Of a DNA stretch of 64,000 bases, positions 1-12,831 are shown one piece after another. The position numbers and the translations under genes are program-made. Within the stretch, counting starts at the first letter, position 1; each line of letters opens with the position of its first letter. Source of the stretch: Synaphobranchus kaupii (lineage: Eukaryota > Chordata > Actinopteri > Anguilliformes > Synaphobranchidae); the NCBI GenBank assembly GCA_029718625.1, contig CM056376.1, positions 81,860,541 through 81,924,540 of the forward strand, in the 5' to 3' direction. The notes beneath the pieces were generated by a model. It saw nothing but the letters and a program-made list of their open reading frames with translations. It did not search any database and had not been told where the DNA came from.

Positions 1-117
1 AAACTAGTCCTTTAACACTGACATGTCATTAATCATGAAATATAACAGAACATTTATTTTGTAAAGATATATTTTAAAAACAGCACTAACCCAGGTGTTT
101 TAAATGATTAACCATTA

Positions 118-370
118 TATCGACAGCCTCATAACAAAAGTGCCTAAGTCATTTTTTGTAGTTTTGAGAAAAAGGCAAAAAAACTGCTGCAATTCTACGT
201 CAATGAGGATTTAGGCAGAATAGCATAAAGTGGTTCAGGAAGTGCACAGCGACCTGCAGTGACTTGAGCATTTTTACACTGTTGACGAATGATAAATCAA
301 GTGATTTAGGCAGAAAATCTCAAAATGTCCAAAAAATGACTTAGGCACTTTTGTTATGAGGCTGTCGATA
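118..370. mobile_element. Short MITE with 41-bp perfect terminal inverted repeats and TA target site
   Basis: Bases 117-157 and 331-371 are exact reverse complements of each other (left arm begins ATATCGACAGCCTCATAACA). The inferred element is about 249 bp (120-368) with TA on both sides, as expected for Tc1/mariner-type transposition. There is no coding capacity, so it is a non-autonomous copy. The perfect arms suggest a fairly young insertion. The exact superfamily is inferred only from the TA duplication. Confidence 0.75.
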
Positions 371-414
371 TCCAAGTTAATACGTTTTATAGAACTTTTC
401 AAAACACTATTCAT

Positions 415-1436
415 TACATTACATTACAATCATTTGGCAGACGCTTTTATCCAAAGCGACGTACAATAAGTGCATATTGAAGGTCATTGACGCGACTACA
501 AAGCAAATCCGACAAAGCACAACTTTCTCACAGCATAGGAGCTATCCCTAGTAATGAACATGAGTAGTACACACAGTCAGCAATACATTCTGAACTAAAA
601 ATAACCAAAAATACAAGTAAATAGAAAACAAGCAAAAAAAAAAAAAAAACAGGAAGCGAGTACTATAGAATGGCCCTATATAGGTATTTTAGTCGAGGTG
701 GAGTCTGAAAAAGTGCGTTTTCAGACCACGACGAAAAACAGACAGTGTTTCAGCTGAGCGCAGCAGAGTGGGGAGTTCGTTCCACCACTGGGGAGCTAGG
801 GTGGAAAAGCTCCGCAGTCGGGACGAGCGGGAGCCGTTAACACGGAGGGGGGGAAGTGCAAGTCGCCCTGCAGCAGCAGAGCGAAGTGGTCGAGCAGGGG
901 CGTAGTGCTGGATTAATTCCTGGAGGTAGGAGGGGCCTGACCTTTTGGCTGCAGTGTAGGCCAGGGTCAGAACTTTGAACCTGATCCTGGCCATGACCGG
1001 CAGCCAGTGGAGTGACCTCAGCAGGGGGGTGACGTGCGAGAACTTCGGGAGGTTGAACACAAGCCGGGCAGCCACGTTCTGGACCAGTTGTAGGGGCAGA
1101 ATGGCGCAGGCTGGTAGGCTTGCGAGAAGGGAGTTGCAGTAGTCCAGACGTGAGGTGACCATGGTCTGGACAAGAAGCTGGGCGGAGTAGGTGGTCAGGT
1201 ATGGCCGAATCCTCCTGATGTTGTACAGGAGGAACCTGCAGGACCGTGCCGTTGCCCTGATGTGTTCTTTGAAGTCCAGCTGGTCGTCCAGGACCACCCC
1301 CAGGTTCCTTGCAGAGCGGGAGGCGGTGACCATGGTTCCGTCGACGGTGATCATGGTTCCGTCGACGGTGATGGACAGGTCTAGGAGCGGGGAGGTCTTG
1401 TATGGCATGAAGAGCAGCTCAGTCGCTAGCTATTCA
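415..1436 (-). mobile_element. 5'-truncated L2-clade LINE (UnaL2-like tail)
   Basis: On the minus strand this is the end of a reverse-transcriptase reading frame followed by a 3' UTR. It finishes in the tail hairpin (reverse complement of TTTGGCAGACGCTTTTATCC, about 434-453) and a (TGTAA)n-type end at 415-430. This hairpin plus TGTAA end is the tail described for the eel L2-clade element UnaL2, where it is recognised by the element's reverse transcriptase. The 5' truncation is typical of target-primed reverse transcription. An A-rich run at 632-650 lies in the 3' UTR. Confidence 0.85.
689..1408 (-). pseudogene. C-terminal part of an L2 LINE reverse transcriptase (5'-truncated)
   Basis: The frame is open for about 239 codons and ends at its natural stop. 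It carries the block found downstream of the polymerase active site in L2/CR1-type ORF2: RNLGVVLDDQLDF near the start, SRLDYCNSLL, LVQNVAARLV, SLHWLPV, and WWNELP with LKTHFFRL at the end. The catalytic YxDD region and the endonuclease are absent, so the product would be inactive. The open frame indicates a young copy. One oddity is a 21-bp tandem duplication at about 1330-1372 that repeats seven residues (TVDGTM followed by I or V) in frame. Long open frames on the plus strand here are antisense shadows. Confidence 0.85.
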
Positions 1437-1959
1437 TAGCTATGGAAATTTTCTGTGACATTAAATGGAAGTAAACACTGCTGTATCTAAACTGCAATAA
1501 ATACAACGTACAATCCTAATAACCCATGTAGTTGGCCATCTTCCAACACCTACCTCTTCTTGGATTCAAGAATTCTTCTTGCATCTTCTTATTCCCTCCC
1601 CTGAGCACTCTTTTTTTAGCATTCTTTCGGGGACTACTGCTACTACTTTAAAAAGTTAGCCGCGCTACTGCTAGGAGCTCCTAGTGACCGTCTGTTTCAT
1701 CTCTACGTATTCACTGATATGACAATTACCACGGGGAACTAATGATGTGATATGAGTGGACCATCTGAAGGGCCCAGCTATTGGCGTGACAGCGGTCTAT
1801 GGTTGCTAAGATTGACTGACACGTCATAGCATTATAGATGAATCAGTGTTGTGATTAGGATTAGGTTTTAGGATTGGATAATCATTATGAGAGGGACAGA
1901 ACTAGGAGGGTATTATGTCCTGGGGTCTCTTTAAGCTCAGAAAACATAAAACAGTCACT
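1437..1959. other. Unassigned AT-rich spacer
   Basis: I see no gene, clear repeat or structured element between the L2 copy and the next transposon. Confidence 0.4.
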
Positions 1960-3901
1960 GGGGGTCCTATCTTACACCCGGTGCAAAGCGGCGCTAACCC
2001 AAACGCAAGTGTCTTTGCTATCTTACACCCGGCGCTAGGTTCATTATAACGCCTAGCGCTCACGTCCTTTAACTAGCATGTACTCTTGCGCCCGTTGCAA
2101 GTGAACTGGGCGTGTTGGTTTTAAGATGAGGAGTGGCCAGGATTATTTTCGGTGTATTGCTATCTTGAGCCAGCAGAAAGCGCTTGCGCTAGAACCACCA
2201 CAAACCTGGTCTAAAGTCATGTCGCAGTTGTTTACATGTTATTTTAATGGCGCATATAAGTGCGTCTACATAGGCGTGTGCACAACACGCGTACCCTCCT
2301 GTCTGTTACACACAGGGGTGCGCACAAGCATGACTAAAATATCAAGATTACAATGTGAAATATTATTATTGTGTAGGCTATATCAAAAAATGCATAATAA
2401 TAAAAGGGTCCATAGCCTACCTTTCCCTCAGCGAAAGGAAATGCCACATTGAATTGCTTTCTGCCCACTCCATCAACATCCAGGCGATGTGCGATGGTAC
2501 GGGACAATGGCTATCCATTAAAAAGGAGCTGATAACACCTATATCAAGCCTAATGCGTGAATTGTCATTCAATGGAAAACTCGCGCACGGCAATAGACGG
2601 ACATTTGAGTTCTGAAAATGCGCTTCAGATGTCATTACAATACAGCTGTTTATCTAGGAATACAGCCTGTAAGTAAATGGAATGGTTTGTGACTGAAAAA
2701 AGTTCAAAACCTTGTCCAGTGAATATTGCATTTATTGTTTTTCAAATAGCCTAGGCTACAGCGGATTCACTGTGCATAAGGTTTTTTCGATAGCCTATGG
2801 TTAAAAAACGGAGATAAATGTCACCATGTTAACTAAATTGTAACCTTAGCTGTTCTTCGTCCTTCATATTTTTTTAATTACAGTGACCAGGTTTCCATAC
2901 TCTCAGCTTATTAAAACCCAGCTGATTTCACCCGTTATTCCATAACTGAACAAAACGATTTTAAAGAGAACTAAGCGTCTAATTATAAACGAAAACAAAT
3001 TTGCAGCACGTTACACAATTAATTCACAATTAATTTTAATGCCATTCTCTGCATGTGCGCTGCATGTTCTGTTTCCCCTGCTGTAAGTTGCACGTTTCAC
3101 GGTCTTCCTGGGAAAGTGGATTGTTTTAAAGCATTACGCTACGAGTAAAACAGGTTGGTCACATTTCCATAAACAGGACATTATTAAACAAGGGGAAATA
3201 TGCGTGAACATATGGGTTGCCAACCTGACAGCTTTATTGTATTTAGTGTCATCATTAAGGCAAAATAACGGTATTAATGTTATTAATCAATATTACTATG
3301 CAGGTAGCCTAATGAACTTCAGACGAAGCTTGAACTTCGAGAACTCCATGAGAACAGCCTCACGGAATTGATGTTTGACACTTTCATTGCATAAGCAAAC
3401 AAAATTCGCTGAACAAGCAGGCTAATTTGGCGTTTTCTAAGGTGAGACTGAAGCCATTGATAGCTTATTCTCAGCTGTTGCAGGTCCTTTTAACGAAATT
3501 AAAAATAAATAAATTAACTGCATATATTTTGTAAAATAACAGCCCTGTCGGGAATTAATAGGCTAATGGTTAGTCAGAATAATATTGATCATACTCCATT
3601 TAGCCTATTCCTTGATCACACTAAACACGTACGAGCATGTCTGTTTCGCCATCAAGCAATCCGCCAAGGTGGAAAAGCAGGCTTTTAAAGGGAATGGAAT
3701 ATGACATTTTCATTGGTTTATTGCATGTCACACCCAAGACACACCTATAATTAATGACGCGACTAGGTTCAGCCCATTTGCACCTTGCGCCGTGCTTAGC
3801 GCCCAAAAAACACGCCGTTAAAATAGCAAAAGTAGACTTGGACACGCCCTAAATGGACTTTACGCCATGCACTTAGACCAAGATTGCCAAGATAGAGCCC
3901 C
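1960..3901. mobile_element. Non-autonomous DNA transposon (~1.94 kb), TIR related to GGGCTCTATCTT
   Basis: The left end (GGGGTCCTATCTTACACCCG, from 1961) and the right end (reverse complement GGGCTCTATCTTGGC, ending 3901) form imperfect terminal inverted repeats. The subterminal sequence is rich in GCGC/GGCGC motifs at both ends (1980-2100 and 3780-3860), as in common fish non-autonomous elements of this kind. The interior has no recognisable transposase. I could not fix the target duplication, so the superfamily is uncertain. The interior may include later insertions that I did not recognise. Confidence 0.5.
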
Positions 3902-4064
3902 GGATGTTTTAAAATGACCATGCGACCCCCCCTTATAGCGCTACTGTAGCTAGCAACAGCTATTGGCCTGATAGGTAGCCAGTGAAATTTACAATCACAT
4001 GGGATAGCTATGTAGCTATTTACCAAGGAATGGAAAAAAGAGATCAAGAATATCATTGGCCAGC

Positions 4065-4809
4065 TTAAAGGAGCTATATGTAACATTGACACCAAGTGTT
4101 TAAAATGGGTACTGCAGTCAAAATTCACAATATTGGAGAGAGTTGTCTCCCCCCGCCCTCTCCTCCCCAGACTCGAAGCTCGGGTTGCCAGGTTGAGGAC
4201 ACTGAACGAACACAAGCGCAAGACGAGCCGAGCGCAACTTTATATTTTGAGACTTATTCTATTTTGAAAATGACAAGCGATGATGAGTCCTACACTGTAA
4301 GTTGATCAGCTAATGTATACGTTTGCAATTTATTTATTGTTTGCAAATTATAAACCAGCTCATGTGGATTTTTTATAACTCTGTCAATGTTAGCTAGATG
4401 CATGGCTGGCTATGTTTACGGTCACACAGATATAAGCTAACGTTAGTGGTATATTTAGCTAGTAACTATATACATATATATATTTAAATCTTTAGCTAGC
4501 TAGCTAAATGAAAACGATGTTGAACTTAGCTTAGGCATTCGTAAATCGGCTGTCGGAGTGCCGGAGAACACCTGGTTGTTCGTAATGGGCAGTGGGCGGA
4601 GTAAACTTGGAGAATAGTGAATCACACAGGCCAAAACAAATACAGACATTCCGACCCGGAATGGAAATTTCAAAGGAGAACATACTGGCTGTAGCATTGT
4701 TGTCGGAGAAGCCAATATTTCGACTTAGCATGTTTCCTTAATCTCTGATGACATATCATGGTCATTTTATGATTTAGTACAGTATATTTGTTACATATAG
4801 CTACTTTAA
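4065..4809. mobile_element. MITE of ~745 bp with TIR TTAAAGGAGCTATATGTAAC
   Basis: The 20-bp left end at 4065 matches the reverse complement of the right end (4790-4809) with a single mismatch (AAAGG versus AAAGT). The interior is non-coding and includes a run of TAGCTAGC palindromes at 4495-4510. The element starts and ends at TTAA-like sequence, but no target duplication could be assigned with confidence. Confidence 0.65.
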
Positions 4810-7800
4810 TATATGTATACAAGACATCTTTAGATTTCCAAATAGCATATCCAGGTTCATATGCACCCCTAGTTAATAAAAATACATTTAAACATGGACT
4901 TCAACTCCATTGAGCACCTGCACAACTTATTCTGTGCCCCATTTACCTTTTTCCTCCAGGTGTATGAACTGCAGTGAGGTTCTGAGGACCAGCAAGGTAT
5001 AACTCTGTTATAAATCTATTGGTAGCACTAACATCAAGTTTAGCTTAGATTTGATCAGTTAAAGAACTTCTCTGTCTATTACAAACTGATATTGACTGTA
5101 AGGCATTAAGCATATTTCTCTTTGCCAGCTCATTAATATCAAATAATAGCTGTGAATAGTCCAGTCAGCATGATATCTCCTTAATAGGTTTTTGGCAGCA
5201 AACTGGTCTGGCACATGCCTCTGCCCCTGCAGTTATCTCCAGCAGGTCAGAACATGTGCATTTGTACTCGCTGGAGATGCACTAATTCAGATCTGCATCT
5301 CAGATCACCTCCACTGTTTTTCAGTTGGCATTAGGTAGGACTGCTGAGTCCTTGGGGGGGGTGTGATTCTTTGCAGAACCTTATGCTAAACTGCCACCTG
5401 TCTTGGATTTCACAGGGATTTCTGATGGTTTGAAGCGCCACATAGAAAATGCATTACCATTACACAACACTGCCACCCCTTTTTTCATCATATCATTAAT
5501 GGCTGCATAGAAGGCGGATGGAATGTTCTAGGCGTCAACAGGAAATACATGTTATAAACTATAGCACCCAAAACACAATCTTGAGGACCTCTGTGTATGC
5601 TTGGTAATCCTTTTATTTATTATTCCTTTTTCCTTCATTACCCACAGGAAGATGTTAAGTTTCAGTAACCAGATGCCCACACTTTTAACATTTAGAATTT
5701 CACATGTCAATCAGTCAATGGTCAATGAACTTAATCAGTCAATAATAATGTAGCACCCTCTACAGACTATAGCTCTAATTAACAAGCAAATATATGCTAG
5801 GAGCGGCTTTGTCAGCTTGAACAGAAACCAGCATGTACAGCGGTCCACAGGGCTGAGTTTGGGGAGCCCTTCCCTAGACACTTCTCTGTATCTGTCAAAC
5901 AGTTGACTTACATTAGAGAACATTCACAGTGAATAGAAAGCTAACAGAAAATTTATTTGAAAACCATTGGCAATGTTAACACTGTTAAATACAGTTCAAG
6001 GCTGGCTGTTCCACAGAATCACATGGCATGCTCATTATTTTTGCTGCATTTCTTACACAGAAATACATTCCCATATACCCTAGCTATAGCAAATAAAAGC
6101 ATGTCATTTATTCCGCCATGAATGGTTAATGAGCAGTCAAGTGTCCATTTAATTTAAAGACAACTTTTTCCCAGGAGAAAATCCTCTTTTTTTCTTTTGG
6201 CAAAAAAATTACCATACAATATGAATGTGCAATTGTTTCGAATTTCTTGACCTTGATTAAAGCACTTTCCTGTGAAATCTCAAAACGAAACACCGGATTT
6301 ATTTCTCCATGCGCTGATTGTTAGAACAATTGTTAGACCAAGGACACTGCTCTGGGAAGCGAGATTAACGTTTCTGCATAGTTGGAGGGCTCCGTTTTGT
6401 TGCGCTAATGGTCAGACTTGAATTATTTGGGGAGCGTGGAAGAAGTTTGCGGCACATTTGTGCAGTGTCAGACTGTTTGGGCTCACATGGGCCTGTCACT
6501 CTTAATTGGCCGCGTTCGTCTCAACAGCAGCAGAGTTGACAAATGAAGCGCGTGCAGTTTCTGATGTTTTGTCTGCGCCACCTTCTTCGGGAGGCGTCCA
6601 AAGGCTGCCAAACCTTTCGGATGCCTGCATGCAAAGCAAGGTGGAGCGGAACTGCTGGGGTTCTGTGCGATTCAGTTACATGCAATATACCCTCTCGGAC
6701 ACTTCTCACCATCTTTCACAAGCTTGTTTGGGGAACGACGTGCTAGGGCACCGTGTCATGTTCACTGAAATATCAGTAACATTTAGTTAATGTTATAGAC
6801 ATACATGCTGCATAAAATGACATGTATCCTATAATGATCATCTGACCCACAAAAAACCACCTATCCAGAGATGGATGGCGATGTTTTGTAGGCGTGTGCC
6901 TGCCGAGTGTAAATTCCGAGGGCCACTGAATCCGATCGGGAATTTCCTCACAGAACCCCTCACAGGAGACTCTCACCTTCTAAGCATTCACATTTTACCT
7001 TGTGGAGATGTACTACACAGTAAAGTGTACAGTGTAAAGTTAACTAAGAGTAAATTTAACTATAATAGAGCAGTCCCTGTTAGAGTTGAGTTAACACCAA
7101 ACATTTTTCTGTTGTGACACAGTGCTGGGGTCACTGTATCAGATGGTGAATGGGCAAGACTTGACAGAAATAAATGTTTGGCTTGCCCTCATTTATTTCC
7201 ACCATAAATAAAAAAAACGATCAGGGCCAAAAAATAAGAATTTAGAACGACAACAATATGCACCGTCATCACAAGGCAGACCCAAAAAGGGTCAAGACGT
7301 TTATGAGGCAATCTCATGCAGGTGGCCATGTGGCAGAAGGTCTCTCTCTTAGTTCTGAGACCTAGGCCTTTTTATTGAGTCCACAAATCTAGGCAATGGC
7401 TAGCAGCAACTAGCCACCGTTGCTACCCTGCCTGTGAGTGGGGCCGGTGCTGTCCCTGGGCATGCAGTCCTCCCAGGTAGCATACACTTCTGAGGCGCTC
7501 AATGGACAGTGCCCCCAGAACACAACCCTTCATGCTCTTGTTCCACCCTTCCAGGCTTTCAATGTCAATCTGCAACAATACATGTGGAGCATTTTCAAAT
7601 TCATCCTTTTATTCTTTTATTGACCAAATGATTAAACAAATGCAAACATTTTTACTGGCCTTCATAACTTTACAGGACCTCCCTGAGTGCCTTTTAACAG
7701 TACAGTTTTAAATGTGTGCTGATGTGTTTGGTTGAACGTGCTGTTTGGAAATTTTTACGATCACGCATTAGCAGGAGTCTTCTTCCATTGATAAGTCCAG

Positions 7801-10530
7801 TCCTCTCATGCAGGGTACGAAAAGATGTGTCCTGGGTCCCTCTGGTCCCTCTGCTTCGGGTCAAACCGTGCCGCCAAAAACATCTGGTCCATTTCCGCCA
7901 CTGTCGAGGTCTCGTGAATATTCACCGCCTGCTCAAGGTGGACTTTCAGGGGAACTGTTCAAGACAAGCAAGCTGCCTCAAGGCAGACTCATTTGACTCT
8001 CAGCCTACCTTTGGGGCTCCAGCTGCATAGAGACGGACAGATGTCAAAGTGAGATCATCTCCTGTGATTTACATTGATAGACAGGGCCTCTTCAAGGCAT
8101 TCTTCATTTCAATATCCTTGATATGTCAGGATATAGAAAATATTATATCTGGGTTGTAAATATCAGGTGTTTGAAATTATCTTTATTTTTGACGCATGCA
8201 TAAAACGACCCTGGCAAATCACTTTTTTTGCTCCGAATCAGTTAAGCATGGGAAAGAGAATGTGGTTATGGACAGGTGTGCTGTTTTTGATTTTATGTGG
8301 CAAAGGGTGTTCATTAGTATGCTAAATTTCGCCTTGAAATCTCAGCAGCTCCACAACAGGGGTATCTCTGCTTGGATTTGAAGATGACGGTGGTGTGATG
8401 AATGACTGTTGTGCACACTGAATCATCTGAGAGACATTACTCTGGTAGTGTCTGGGAAAGGGAAAATAACCAGGAGAGGGAACTATGTTTGACAGTTGGT
8501 TCTTTCACATGCTGTAGAGTACTGCTCCCATGATTTAATGACTGAACTGATCATTCAAAATTTGCTGTCAGGCAATTGTTCACATTTATGTAAAAAGATA
8601 ATTTGAATTATGTTAATATAGACATTTTTACATTCATAATTATGAACTGTGGGGTGACGTCACTGGCCCATACCAATATCCGGGATTCGGGTTGTTTTGA
8701 TAAACAAATTCAGCAGAGCTAGAATCCATAGCTAGCTAGCTACTCTAAAGCGAAAAACAAAAATGCCAAAATTTTGAAGCTACTAAGACCAACAAAGTCT
8801 CAACGATAAAAGCATTCCACATTCTTAAAAAATAAAATACAAAGGGAATCCTGAAGTTCTTACGTCTCACTAACGTTAAACCAATCGACTTGATATAGAT
8901 AGATCACAACATTATTATGGCTATGAATGTTACTTCATTTTGAAGTGTTGAACAGTAGCTAGCTAGCTTGCATCCAATCCTAATGTTAGAACGTTGCTTG
9001 GAAAATCAGGCCCAGTCTAACCCAAAATTCAGTACAGCATTCCCATATGCCTGCCAATTATTTCTATGGCTATTTTAATTTCCAAGTCTAGTTAAAGTAG
9101 TAGTTCTTGGTGCTGCACCATACCTCATGGTTCAGAATTTAATACTGACTATGCTGAACACAGTTTGCAACAGCTTAGTCAGTGGAGGGACTGTTGAAGT
9201 TGGCAGGGCTTCCCCCACCTCATTACGCAAGAGGAGGTCGTTTGGTCTCCATATGCTAAGCCTCACTCCTCAAACATAATTACTGCACAGCGCAGCCAGT
9301 GGACTAGCTACAAAGCGAAAAGAAGGCTTTGGAGACTTTGGAGAGCCCACCCTCTAGCAGAAATAGAACTACAAATACAAACGAGCGTTACATTGGGGGG
9401 GGGATACGTCCTGTAAAAATGGGAGCTAACTGTTGTATGCTACTCAATTGCATTGCATGGTTTCAATAAAGTAATCTCAAATCTACGCCAACTAATAACA
9501 ACATCTGTTCTGTGCTGCTAATTGTAGGACACAGGTAAAAAAAAAAATACATCAATGGTGATGATATAATTCAGCCAATAGAGCACAACACGAAAGACGT
9601 TAGGGATGCCATCTTTCTTTTCTGTGGTAGTTAGTTAAATCACTACTTATAATAATAACCAGTAAGTTACTTTCAGAGATGAATTTTTGTATTTTTAAAG
9701 TATATTTCTTTTCTTTTTCTATAGCCAGCCATCATACTATTTTGTAGCCCTGAAAACTACTATGAGATTTGTTCTCTTAGACCAAAAATACATTCATGTA
9801 GCCAGCTAGAAAGCCCCATATGCCCTGATTCATTCATGCAGCCAGCTAGCTAAATAGTATTAAAACTTTATTTGAACAACTGGCTTGCTAGCTTGCTACA
9901 TACTATAGTCTGCCAATTTACTTAGCTTGCATAGCTTGGCTACCTGGTGACATATCATCATAAACCTTTGCTGGATGGCTACATTGCTACCTAGCTGCGC
10001 TTCAATGCTTTAATAACTACAGTTAATTACAGTTGGCTAGCTAGCTATTTATTTCTAGCCTTTTCTCCTTTCCCATGGAGGTTAGCCAGCTAGCAATGTG
10101 CAGCGAGCATATAGTGGACTTGCAGTGGGAAGGATAAGTTTCAACAACAGATCAAAAGAATAATGCTCACTTCAAACTTGCATGTTTACTTGAATGAATA
10201 TTATAAAGAATACAGATGCAAGAGATAGTACCGAGAACAGAATCTACAATCTGCCAAGATGTGTCTGTTATGTTTTCTCCGGTAGAAACATCCTCTGTAT
10301 GTAAGTTGCACTGTGGACTGTGTCTGCTCACACCCACGGTACATTTTAAAAGTACCCCAAAGAACAGCTACCTGTGGCTTTTGATTTTTTTTTCACCCGT
10401 GGATTAATCTTCAAAGTTGCCCAAGTGGGCAAGAAACCGCAGACAACTCTGCTGACGGGCTGCTTTCAAATGATCATGTGAAATCATAACTTATTTATTT
10501 ATTGTGTCTTTAGTTAACACAACCTTGATG
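4810..10530. other. Long AT-rich intergenic or intronic stretch without recognised genes
   Basis: No reading frame here has family motifs. Weak features are a short palindromic AACTC/TTAAC-rich patch near 7010-7110 that may be a decayed MITE, and many TAGCTAGC and GCTAGC palindromes between 8720 and 10100. The remainder looks like unique or strongly decayed sequence. A conserved non-coding element could be hidden here and cannot be judged without comparison to other fish. Confidence 0.4.
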
Positions 10531-10635
10531 CCCCCTATGGAAAAAGAATATGCTGCAGTATATTGTAAATATATTAAAATTATCTAGACAATATATTTAA
10601 AATATACTGCAGTATATTTCATTTCCATAAGGGGC
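10531..10635. mobile_element. Small hairpin MITE (~105 bp)
   Basis: The ends read CCCCCTATGGAAA and TTTCCATAAGGGG, and the inner arms share a CTGCAGTATATT core in opposite orientation (10573 region versus 10607 region). Nearly the whole unit folds on itself around an AT-rich loop. It has no coding capacity and the family is unknown. Confidence 0.55.
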
Positions 10636-10945
10636 TCTTAATAGCTTTTAAACAATTATGATAAAGATGTTGTCTTTAGGCCTTCTAAAATCCTCACCTC
10701 TAATACACACTACAAAAAATATTCTAAATTCTCAACAAAAACATTTTCAAAATAAAAAGGCAAGTTGCTCTCATCCTCCTGAGACCTTGCAGAAAAAAGG
10801 TTAAGTACTTTAATTTGTTTGACATAACACAAGTGTCTTGGATGACAAAAACATGTTACAGTGAATGCCTTGTGGTGTAGGTTTCAGCATAGTAGAATGT
10901 TTGGATTGATCTTGAGATTAAGACCAGAGCCTCATATCCCCTACA

Positions 10946-11011
10946 GCGGACACATTTACATTACATTTTAGTCATTTGGCAGACGCTCTTATCCAGAGCG
11001 ACACTTATCCA
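10946..11011 (-). repeat. Orphan L2/SINE 3' tail fragment
   Basis: ACATTTACATTACATTTTAG followed by TTTGGCAGACGCTCTTATCC is the reverse complement of the shared LINE/SINE tail. A 17-bp piece (CTTATCCAGAGCGACAC) is repeated directly at the end. Only the tail is present, consistent with a severely 5'-truncated insertion. Confidence 0.75.
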
Positions 11012-11860
11012 GAGCGACACAAATGAATTGCTGGGTCTTAGGAGAATATACAAAGCATATACAGTATCCTATTTCTGTCGAAATGCTATTTTTAAACATT
11101 TTGCAATGTCCTATGTCACTGAGGAGTTATTCAAAGTGTGTAGATTCTCAACCTATCTGCCAGAATGACTCAAACCGTCTGCCAGCCTTGGGCTTCCATC
11201 ATTTCATGCATCTAAGCTCCTTTACCTCCTGTTCCATCAATTGATATATCACAGATGCTGATGTATGGCGGAAGCAAGCAATCCCCTGCCTGTTGAATAT
11301 GCACATGGAAAAGCGGATGAATCACCCAACAGATGGTTATTGATATTTGACGTGTAGATCTCTGTCGCACTCCTGCCCCCTGCCTTCTATCTCAGAACAG
11401 CTGGACCAGGGAAATGCCTCCAAGGGCCTATGGGCAGGTGTCTGTCTCTGCATGCGAGGGTCGTGCACACTTCAGGGGGGCACAGATGTCTCCTACGTTT
11501 GATACCGGGAGGTAAAAAACTGAGCAAATGCTACTGCAAACTGACCATTTAGTTGTACTGTAGAAGACAGTATAAGGCTTTACCTGTTTGTGTTGTGGAG
11601 GCTTGGCAACTGTTCAGCCACTGACTGCAGTCCAAGGTGAGGCCTCTGGATTGATTCCCTTTCAACAAAAAGCACCACATAGCAGTATCTCTGTACTCTA
11701 CTACCTATTCAGTTAATGAACATAAAAACAGGAGAACATTTCATGATGAAACCAGCCATCTTATTTTATTTACTTCTGTAATCCACTCTATTCACTTCTT
11801 AACAGTATTGATCACTTACAATAAAACTAATTCATCAATACAAACAAATTAACTTTAAAC
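11012..11860. other. Unassigned spacer
   Basis: No gene or repeat recognised. Confidence 0.35.
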
Positions 11861-12268
11861 TTAAACGGATAGTTCACTTTCTGGATTTCTTTTGATATTG
11901 TTACAGTTTTAGTGCATGGGTTGGATTGGCCCAGACAGTTTTTTGTGCAATGAAGAATATTTTAGATATGTACTGAAGTTTCTTACAAACTCAGTTTTAC
12001 AATGGCTGGTATTGGGGCATTCACAGGTTTGTGGTTTAAAGCAAAAAGCAAAAAAAAAAAAATTATAATAATTACCATGCACTTCAGTGAACTCCAAAGC
12101 AGCTTGTACAGCACTGTCATGTTTCCAGAGGCTGTACATTAATTTCATAGCATTTATTCAAAATTGCAAATGTAAATTATATCCTTTTTTTATATTGTGC
12201 CAGTACTTCTTTCCTTGAGCACAACGTCGCAGGTTGCATGTGCACTGCTTGTACTGCTGTTGAAAATA

Positions 12269-12806
12269 CACTGCCCGGCCAAAAAAAAGTCACCATTGCA
12301 CCCGTCATGCATAGTGCCCACTGTACAAGCCTCTGGAGGCAGTGTTATGATCTGGGGTTGCTTCAATTGGTCAGGTCTAGGCTCAGCAACATTATGCAGC
12401 AATAAAATGAAGTCAGCTGAGTACCTGAATGTACTGAATGACCAGGTCATCCCATCAATAGGCATATTCCAGGATGACAATGCCAAGATTCATCAGGCTC
12501 AAATTGTGAAAGAGTGGTTCAGGGAGCATGAGGAATCATGAATTAGCCACCAGATTCCTGACCTTAACCCCATTGAAAGTCTTTGGGATGTGCTGGAGAA
12601 CACTTTACGGAGTGGTTCGACTCTCCCGTCGTCAATACAAGATCTCAGCCAAAAACGTATGCTACTCTGGATGGAAATAAATGTTGTGACATATGTTGTG
12701 CATAAGGTTGTCGAAACAATGCCACAACAAATGCACGCCGTAATCAAAGCTAAAGGCGGTCCAACGAAATATTAGAGTGTGCAACTTTTTTTTTGGCCAG
12801 GCAGTG
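12269..12806 (+). mobile_element. Internally deleted Tc1-like element, copy A
   Basis: It is bounded by CACTGCCCGGCCAAAAAAAA and the reverse complement of CACTGCCTGGCCAAAAAAAA, with TA on each side. The 538-bp copy keeps only the C-terminal half of a DD34E transposase frame. Visible motifs are MIWGCF near 12350, FQDDNAKIH with the second catalytic aspartate near 12470, and NPIESLWDVLE with the glutamate near 12570. The N-terminal DNA-binding region and first aspartate are missing. A stop codon at 12539 (ESstop) breaks the frame. Copy B (12832-13366) carries the same deletion, so this is an established non-autonomous subfamily. Confidence 0.9.
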
Positions 12807-12831
12807 TATAATTGAGCTGAATTGTAATATA

